Source of the DNA: Burkholderiaceae bacterium
GTDB taxonomy: Bacteria > Pseudomonadota > Gammaproteobacteria > Burkholderiales > Burkholderiaceae_D
Assembly: GCA_019752915.1 (NCBI GenBank)
Contig: JAIELO010000280.1
Coordinates: 1 to 11,699, forward strand
DNA length: 11,699 nucleotides
Direction of reading: 5' to 3'
The notes under the pieces were generated by a model. The model was given only the letters and a program-made list of their open reading frames with translations, was not told where the DNA came from and made no database searches. A program made the translations under genes and the position numbers. Numbering within the stretch: position 1 is the stretch's first letter; each line of letters starts with the position of its first letter. Below, in pieces: positions 7,512-11,699 of this stretch.

Positions 7512-8288
7512 TCAGCTTGCTGCAGGGCGCGTCACAACAGGCAGGCACAGGGTGAAACAGGCGCCCTGGCCCAGCCCGGCACTGTCTGCGTGCAGGCTGC
7601 CGCCGTGTAGTTCAGCCAGTTTGCGGGCTATCGCCAGACCCACGCCCAGCCCGCCATGCTGGCGCGGCAGGCCGGGTTCGGGTGGCCGGAACGGCACGAA
7701 TATCGATTCAAGCAGGCGCGGCGCGATGCCGACACCGTGATCGCTGACGCGCAGGTACACATTGTGGGCATCGTGGCTGACAGCGAGCCAGACATCGGTG
7801 CCAGTGCTACTGAACTTGATGGCATTGCTGAGTAGCTTGCACAGTAATTGTCCGAGGCGCTCGGCATCGCCGCGTACTTGCGGGGTGCCCGCAGTAGTGC
7901 GGCGCCCCAGTTTGATGCCGGCAGCACTGGCAGCGGACTGCATCTGGAGCAGGGCGGTATCGGCCAGCGCCAGCGCGGACAGGGGACGCAACTGCAGTTG
8001 TACCTGACCGCTGGACAGGCTGGCCAGATCGAGCAGGTCATCGATCAGTCCGGCCTGGATGCGGGCATTGCGCTCGATCGCGAGCAGACCGCGCTGCAAG
8101 CGGGTGTGACTGCGACCTTCGCGACGCAGCACTTGTGCCCAGCCCTGAATGACGCTGGTCGGGGTGCGTAATTCGTGCGACAGGCTGGACAGCATCTGAG
8201 CCGTGAGGTTCAGCGCAAGTAGCTCCTGCAGTTCCGGAGCGAGGACTTGATCTGCGCCAGGATCGGCGGGATTGGTTACGAGCTTCAT
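7512..8288 (-). CDS. Sensorless histidine kinase, HisKA class
   Basis: 258 residues. The HisKA dimerisation domain (about 27-92) carries the phosphoacceptor His38 in LSSLSHELRTPTSVIQGW. The HATPase_c domain (about 140-252) has N-box Asn155 (KLLSNAIKFS), G1 Asp183 (SDHGVGI), the F-box IFVPF and the G2 glycines HGGLGVGLAIARKL. The catalytic core is complete. Only about 26 residues precede HisKA and no membrane helix or PAS domain is seen, so the signal must come from a partner protein. ATG 8288 is preferred to a TTG just before it; neither has a Shine-Dalgarno, so the start is the least certain part. It is followed on the same strand, after 198 bp, by the REC-GGDEF cyclase, which makes a phosphorelay to c-di-GMP likely. 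Confidence 0.88.
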   Translation of the reverse strand: MKLVTNPADPGADQVLAPELQELLALNLTAQMLSSLSHELRTPTSVIQGWAQVLRREGRSHTRLQRGLLAIERNARIQAGLIDDLLDLASLSSGQVQLQLRPLSALALADTALLQMQSAASAAGIKLGRRTTAGTPQVRGDAERLGQLLCKLLSNAIKFSSTGTDVWLAVSHDAHNVYLRVSDHGVGIAPRLLESIFVPFRPPEPGLPRQHGGLGVGLAIARKLAELHGGSLHADSAGLGQGACFTLCLPVVTRPAAS

Positions 8289-8667
8289 CAACTGGGCTGG
8301 CGTCGGATGCGCGATGGCAGTGCTTGCCCGCTGGCAGGCCGGGATGGCGCACGGCAGGGTGGGCAGTCACACTATTCTAGTGCGGAAGGGCTGGTGGGCC
8401 TCGCACGGTTGAATGCTGGTGAGCAGGACAGTCAGGCGCTGGTGTGATTGCTGTGGCTACGCCAATTCAGCACAGAGCGCGGCGCAAAAAAAAGCCCGCT
8501 ACAGGAGCGGGCTAAATCTATTTCCTTGGAGGAGAATAGAGGAGACAGATGCATCATGCTCCTCGGCAGAATTTATTTCCAATTTTTATTTAGAATGCCT
8601 GAAATATATTCTGTGAATATCTCCTGAATTTGCCATAAATTGCGCAAACATCAATAATGCCGATTGC
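8289..8667. other. 379-bp intergenic region between the HisKA kinase gene and prc
   Basis: I see no convincing protein gene here. From right to left on the minus strand it holds the 154-nt AT-rich 3' UTR of prc (8667-8514), containing GAGGAG and two CTCCTC blocks, then the prc terminator (8513-8486), then a GC-rich stretch leading to the kinase gene. In that stretch TAGAAT (8379-8374) is a possible -10 box for the kinase, without a clear -35. On the plus strand a 14-codon frame at 8549-8593 follows a purine-rich GGAGGAG stretch; it is noted but not called. Confidence 0.6.
8486..8513 (-). terminator. Strong Rho-independent terminator of prc
   Basis: Perfect 8-bp stem AGCCCGCT (8493-8500) / AGCGGGCT (8506-8513) with a 5-nt loop. 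Read on the minus strand it runs straight into eight T residues (8493-8486). It is the clearest terminator in the window and ends the prc transcript 154 nt past the stop codon. Confidence 0.92.
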
Positions 8668-10923
8668 TTACTTGGCGGACTCCACGGCATACGGCAGCAC
8701 GCGTGATGCCATACGGGTATCCGTCTTCAGCAAAGCCACTTCGTCCGCCAGAATGTGCACCGCTTCATTGAGCAACACATCCTTGGCAGCCTTGGCAGCT
8801 TTTTCCGCATCCAGCTCCGCTGCCAGCGAACGCTCGTCGCCCTGCAGACCGTCGTCAGTACGCAGCGCACCTTTTACGGCCGCAACTTTGGCCGGCGTGG
8901 TTTTGCCATTGCCGGCTTTGGCAGCAAGCAACTGTTTCGCCACGTCTTTCGGGTCAGGAATCAGAATCGGATCATCGGCACCCGGCGTTGGCGACAGCAA
9001 GCGCGCTTCACGCAACTTGGCGCGGGCATCCTGGGTTTCGCGTTCCTTGCGACGCAAGGTTTCATTGAGCGAAATCAGATTGTCCTTACGCTGTTTTTTA
9101 ACCAGAGCAATGTCTTCGGCCAGATACTGGAAGTCCTTATCCTTGGCGACCCGTGCTTCATGCTTTTTATCCAGCAAGGGCAGCAGTTCCTTCAACTCCC
9201 CCACCGGAATGTAGACAGCCGGTTTGATCGCCACCCACGGCAGCGCATTGTCGTAACTCGATTCGCCAAACGTCTCGGAATCGCCCATGGTCGGCAATTT
9301 GATATCCGGCGTGACGCCGCGCAGCTGGGTAGTGCCGCCATTGATACGGAAGAACTGCGCCACCGTCAGCTTCAGCTCGCCGTAATGCACTTTGTCATTC
9401 GGCGCAAAACGGTCCAGCGGGAAGATGGTTTGTACCGTGCCTTTGCCAAAACTCGGCTCACCGATAATCACACCACGACCATAATCCTGAATCGCAGCGG
9501 CAAAAATTTCCGACGCGGAAGCCGAGCCACGGTTGATCAGTACGCCCATCGGGCCATCCCATGCCATACCGGGATTGGTATCGCTTTCAATTTCCACCTT
9601 GTTGTCCGCAGTGCGCTGCTGTACCACCGGACCTTTGTCGATGAACAGACCGGTCAGTTCCACCGCTTCGCTCAGCGAACCACCGCCGTTGTTGCGCAGG
9701 TCGATCAGCACATTGTCGACTTTTTCCTTCTTCAGCTCATTCAGCAGACGGGCCACGTCACGGGTGGCGCTCTTGTAGTCGCGCTCGTTCTTGCGGCGCG
9801 CTTCGAAGTCCTGATAGAAAGTCGGCAGCGAAATCACGCCCACCCGGCGCTTCACGGCGCCATCCTTGACTTCATAGATCGCCTTCTTGGCCGACTGCTC
9901 TTCCATGCTGATTTTCTTGCGCACCAGCGTCACGATGCTGTGCTTGCCATCGACGCCACCATCGGCGGGCAGAATATCGAGCCGCACCGTGGAGTCTTTC
10001 GGGCCACGGATCAGTGCCACCACATCATCGATGCGCCAGCCCAGCACTTCCGTCATGGGTGCATTGTCGTCCTTGGCCACACCGACGATTTTGTCGCCCA
10101 CCTTGATTTTGCCCGACAGCCCGGCCGGACTACCCGGCACCACTTCGCGCACCACCGTGTATTCATCACGGGTCTGCAGTACGCAGCCTATACCTTCCAG
10201 CGACAGACGCATCGCGATATCGAAGTTCTCCGACGCACGCGGCCCCAGATAATTGGTGTGCGGTTCGATCGACACGGCATAGGCGTTCATGAAGATCTGG
10301 AACACATCTTCATTGGTCAGCTTGCGCGAACGGCTGATGTAATTCTCGTAGCGTTTATCCAGCGTTTCGCGGATGCTCTTGTCTTCCTTGCCCGCCAGTT
10401 TCAAACGCAGCCAGTCGTTCTTGACGCGCTTGCGCCACAGGTCTTTCAGCTCCGCTTCGCTCTTCACCCAGTCGGCCTTTTCGCGGTCGTACTGGTAGCT
10501 TTCGTCGCTGGAAAAATCGAATTTGGTCTTCAGCAGTTCGCGTGCATAGCCGATGCGCTCGACAAAGCGCTGCTGGTACAGATTGTAGATGGCGAACGGC
10601 ACACTGAGATTTTCGCCCATGATGGCGTCATCCAGGCGGGTACGCACGATGGTGTACTGGTCAATATCGGCCTGACTGAAGAACAGTTTTTCCGAGTCGA
10701 GCGACTTGAAGTAGCGATCAAAGATTTTCTCCGACATCGCATCATCGAGCGGCGTCGGCTTGTAATGCAGCTTGCCCAGTACCCGTGATGCCCACAACGC
10801 TGCCTGAGCCTGCCCCTGCTGGGGTTTGATAACGGTATCGGCCGCAGCTTTTTCCGGAACGGCAGCGCCCACTTGTACGGACAGTGCCGCCAAGATGGCG
10901 ACCCACAGCATTTGCTTCTTCAT
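8668..10923 (-). CDS. prc: Periplasmic tail-specific protease, S41 family (Prc/Tsp)
   Basis: 751 residues, against 682 for E. coli Prc. A Sec signal peptide (MKKQMLWVAILAALSVQVGA, cleavage near residue 20) sends it to the periplasm, where Prc degrades proteins recognised by their C-terminus and trims cell-wall enzymes and lipoproteins. An N-terminal helical domain (about 40-235) precedes a PDZ domain (about 238-335, with VVPGSPAGLSGKIKVGDKIVGV) and the S41 protease core. The catalytic Ser469 (RGSASASEIF) and Lys494 (GEPSFGKGTVQ), with Asp480, show the 25- and 11-residue spacing of the E. coli active site. The C-terminal Prc domain follows, then a charged, Ala/Lys-rich extension (about 635-715) that explains the extra length. 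GGAG (10934-10931) stands seven bases before ATG 10923. Monocistronic, with a strong terminator. Confidence 0.95.
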   Translation of the reverse strand: MKKQMLWVAILAALSVQVGAAVPEKAAADTVIKPQQGQAQAALWASRVLGKLHYKPTPLDDAMSEKIFDRYFKSLDSEKLFFSQADIDQYTIVRTRLDDAIMGENLSVPFAIYNLYQQRFVERIGYARELLKTKFDFSSDESYQYDREKADWVKSEAELKDLWRKRVKNDWLRLKLAGKEDKSIRETLDKRYENYISRSRKLTNEDVFQIFMNAYAVSIEPHTNYLGPRASENFDIAMRLSLEGIGCVLQTRDEYTVVREVVPGSPAGLSGKIKVGDKIVGVAKDDNAPMTEVLGWRIDDVVALIRGPKDSTVRLDILPADGGVDGKHSIVTLVRKKISMEEQSAKKAIYEVKDGAVKRRVGVISLPTFYQDFEARRKNERDYKSATRDVARLLNELKKEKVDNVLIDLRNNGGGSLSEAVELTGLFIDKGPVVQQRTADNKVEIESDTNPGMAWDGPMGVLINRGSASASEIFAAAIQDYGRGVIIGEPSFGKGTVQTIFPLDRFAPNDKVHYGELKLTVAQFFRINGGTTQLRGVTPDIKLPTMGDSETFGESSYDNALPWVAIKPAVYIPVGELKELLPLLDKKHEARVAKDKDFQYLAEDIALVKKQRKDNLISLNETLRRKERETQDARAKLREARLLSPTPGADDPILIPDPKDVAKQLLAAKAGNGKTTPAKVAAVKGALRTDDGLQGDERSLAAELDAEKAAKAAKDVLLNEAVHILADEVALLKTDTRMASRVLPYAVESAK

Positions 10924-11109
10924 CGGCTTACTCCGGACCTAAATAAATCGTCTCATTAATCGGTTATACGCAGTGCTGACAACTGCTCCCTCATTCTACA
11001 GGATAGGTCGCAGCGCAGCGCTGGGTCTTTGCAGTGTCCCCGTGCTGACTTAAAGTGAACTGAAATAAGCTAGCTGATAGGAAATTGTATTCTGTCCTAT
11101 AATCGCCCT
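10924..11109. promoter_or_regulatory. Divergent promoter region between prc and the copper-associated genes
   Basis: 186 bp between two divergent genes. The rightward promoter is clear and listed separately. For prc the minus strand offers TTGTCA (10982-10977) and TATAAC (10968-10963), each five of six matches to consensus, but they are only 8 bp apart and so cannot work together. The imperfect repeat GCAGT-N7-ACTGC (10970-10986) overlaps the TTGTCA and could be an operator. Confidence 0.4.
11074..11103 (+). promoter_or_regulatory. Sigma-70 promoter of the DUF2946-like gene
   Basis: CTGATA (11074-11079), an 18-bp spacer and a perfect TATAAT (11098-11103). Exactly six bases (CGCCCT) separate the -10 box from ATG 11110, so the A of the start codon is the expected first base of the RNA. 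There is no Shine-Dalgarno. Confidence 0.7.
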
Positions 11110-11469
11110 ATGGGAGCATTTTTAAAGCGTAAGCATGGCATCGGCCTGATCGTCTGTCTGGCGATCTTGCTGCAACTGTGCGCGCCACTGCGTGCGCTGG
11201 CCAGCGATGTGCCGCAACTGAGTCCGTGGACTGCCGAAATCTGCCGCAGTAATGCCCCCAAAGCACCGGCTAGCACTCCGGGGCACAGCCTGCAGCACTG
11301 TCTGTTCTGCGCCAGCGCCGGTGATCAGCCGGCCGTGCCGGTCAGTAGCGCGTCGCTGCGCGACCTGCCACCGGCCGCAGTCAGCTATCCACTCGTCACG
11401 CTGGTGGCAGCGCCGCCGGCGCCGCGTTATCTGGCCGCCCAGCCACGCGCCCCGCCTAATCTCTCCTGA
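11110..11469 (+). CDS. DUF2946-like secreted copper-associated protein
   Basis: 119 residues. The N-terminus MGAFLKRKHG plus the hydrophobic stretch IGLIVCLAILLQLCAPLRALA form a Sec signal peptide or an N-terminal anchor. The mature part has the pattern of DUF2946: PWTAEIC near residues 39-45, GHSLQHCLFCASAGD near 58-72, and a Pro/Ala-rich end with RAPPNLS. The conserved His and Cys residues (H-C-x-x-C) suggest metal binding. Members of this family usually sit beside copper genes such as SCO proteins, PCu(A)C chaperones or TonB receptors. Here an SCO gene follows after 76 bp on the same strand, which fits. No later start would keep the signal peptide, so ATG 11110 is firm, although it has no leader and no Shine-Dalgarno. 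The biochemical role of the family is not known to me. Confidence 0.82.
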   Translation: MGAFLKRKHGIGLIVCLAILLQLCAPLRALASDVPQLSPWTAEICRSNAPKAPASTPGHSLQHCLFCASAGDQPAVPVSSASLRDLPPAAVSYPLVTLVAAPPAPRYLAAQPRAPPNLS

Positions 11470-11493
11470 ATTAAACACCGTTCATTACGCAGC

Positions 11494-11526
11494 GTTCGCC
11501 GGGCACCTGAGGTGCCGGCGCCGAAC
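11494..11526 (+). repeat. Imperfect hairpin between the DUF2946-like and SCO genes
   Basis: GGCACC-TGA-GGTGCC (11502-11516) is the core, extended outward by CCGG/CCGG-type pairs and by GTTCG (11494-11498) / CGAAC (11522-11526) with small bulges. No T tract follows, so it is not a simple terminator. It may be an intercistronic stability element or modulate expression of the downstream gene, whose Shine-Dalgarno is 11 bases further on. Confidence 0.5.
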
Positions 11527-11545
11527 CACGTCTCACAGGATGACT

Positions 11546-11699
11546 ATGCATCGTCGTACACTTTTAAGCGCGCTGGCAGCATTGCCGCTGGCCGCCCATG
11601 CGGGTGTTAAAGGCTACAGCGGCATTGACCTCAGCGGCAGCACGCTGGGGCCGGATGTCCATCTGACCTACAGCAACGGCAAACCGGCCTCGCTCAAAG
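11546..11699 (+). CDS. SCO1/SenC-family copper chaperone, N-terminal part (runs off the window)
   Basis: Only 51 codons are visible. The start MHRRTLLSALAALPLAAHAG is a signal peptide with a twin-arginine-like RRTLLSAL stretch, cleaved probably after residue 19. It has no lipobox cysteine. The mature start (GIDLSGSTLGPDVHLTYSNGKPASLK) matches the opening of SCO1/SenC proteins, which next carry the FRGK and CPxxC copper and thioredoxin-fold motifs; these lie outside the window, so the call rests on the N-terminal pattern and context. SCO proteins deliver copper to the CuA site of cytochrome oxidase or act as thiol reductases. AGGA (11537-11540) is five bases before ATG 11546; an in-frame ATG at 11540 overlaps that Shine-Dalgarno and is less likely. 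The gene is probably co-transcribed with the DUF2946-like gene. Confidence 0.75.
   Translation, partial: MHRRTLLSALAALPLAAHAGVKGYSGIDLSGSTLGPDVHLTYSNGKPASLK

Noticed and set aside
7487..7514. TGAATT/AATTCA inverted repeat at the end of the HisKA kinase gene, considered as a terminator.
   Set aside because: The stem is AT-rich with a 16-nt loop and no T tract on the minus strand.
8038..8370. A 110-codon minus-strand frame overlapping the start of the HisKA kinase, considered as a frameshifted N-terminal sensor.
   Set aside because: Its product is Pro/Arg/His-rich with no sensor domain, and the kinase core needs no frameshift.
8549..8593. A 14-codon plus-strand frame (MHHAPRQNLFPIFI) after a GGAGGAG-rich stretch.
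   Set aside because: The start has a plausible ribosome-binding site, but no promoter is seen, it lies in the prc 3' UTR on the other strand, and the purine stretch is better explained by the CTCCTC motifs.
8755..10788. A 677-codon open frame on the plus strand opposite prc.
   Set aside because: It lies wholly inside the prc coding region, which has clear catalytic motifs; the antisense product has low-complexity His/Arg/Gln composition and no recognisable domain.

Overview
The window reads as ordinary chromosomal DNA of a moderately GC-rich Gram-negative bacterium, most likely a betaproteobacterium. Support for this comes from the close DadA and Lrp likeness to proteobacterial proteins, a periplasmic Prc-type protease, a DUF2946-like/SCO copper pair and several c-di-GMP signalling proteins. 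I cannot name genus or species. I see no insertion sequence, integrase, tRNA, rRNA, CRISPR array or clear foreign-looking island. Coding density is high and intergenic gaps are short.

Layout. Positions 2-607 hold the 3' end of a catalytically complete EAL (c-di-GMP phosphodiesterase) gene. It is followed by a small two-helix membrane protein (677-1225) whose C-terminus is a 9-bp tandem repeat. On the minus strand lie an HDOD regulator (1265-2104) and dadA (2258-3541), with terminator-like hairpins between them. A divergent lrp-family gene (3644-4141) shares a 102-bp control region with dadA. Next come a secreted, probably outer-membrane, protein (4215-4967) and, convergent with it and overlapping it by 38 bp, a sensorless NarX/LiaS-class histidine kinase (4930-5703). 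After these come a small FPASDP-motif protein (5901-6326), a REC-GGDEF diguanylate cyclase (6336-7313, minus) and a second sensorless histidine kinase of the HisKA class (7512-8288, minus). A 379-bp gap carries a strong terminator. It is followed by the large periplasmic protease gene prc (8668-10923, minus). The right end carries a DUF2946-like copper-associated protein (11110-11469) and the start of an SCO1/SenC copper chaperone gene (11546 to the edge).

Themes. (1) Signalling: an EAL enzyme, an HDOD protein, a REC-GGDEF cyclase and two soluble kinases lie within 8.3 kb. The HisKA kinase and the cyclase are adjacent on one strand and may form a phosphorelay that sets c-di-GMP. (2) D-amino-acid catabolism: dadA with a divergent Lrp-type regulator, the classical regulatory relationship. 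(3) Envelope and copper: Prc quality control on one side, and DUF2946 plus SCO (copper delivery to cytochrome oxidase) on the other.

The most unusual signals are in the DNA between genes. Two unrelated genes (HDOD and DUF2946) have near-perfect promoters whose predicted transcription start falls at or one base before the ATG, which predicts leaderless mRNAs. The 3' UTR of prc ends in a terminator with an 8-T tail, preceded by two CTCCTC motifs complementary to Shine-Dalgarno sequences, a possible 3'-UTR-derived small RNA. No whole new system is evident; the genes belong to known or recognisable families except where stated.
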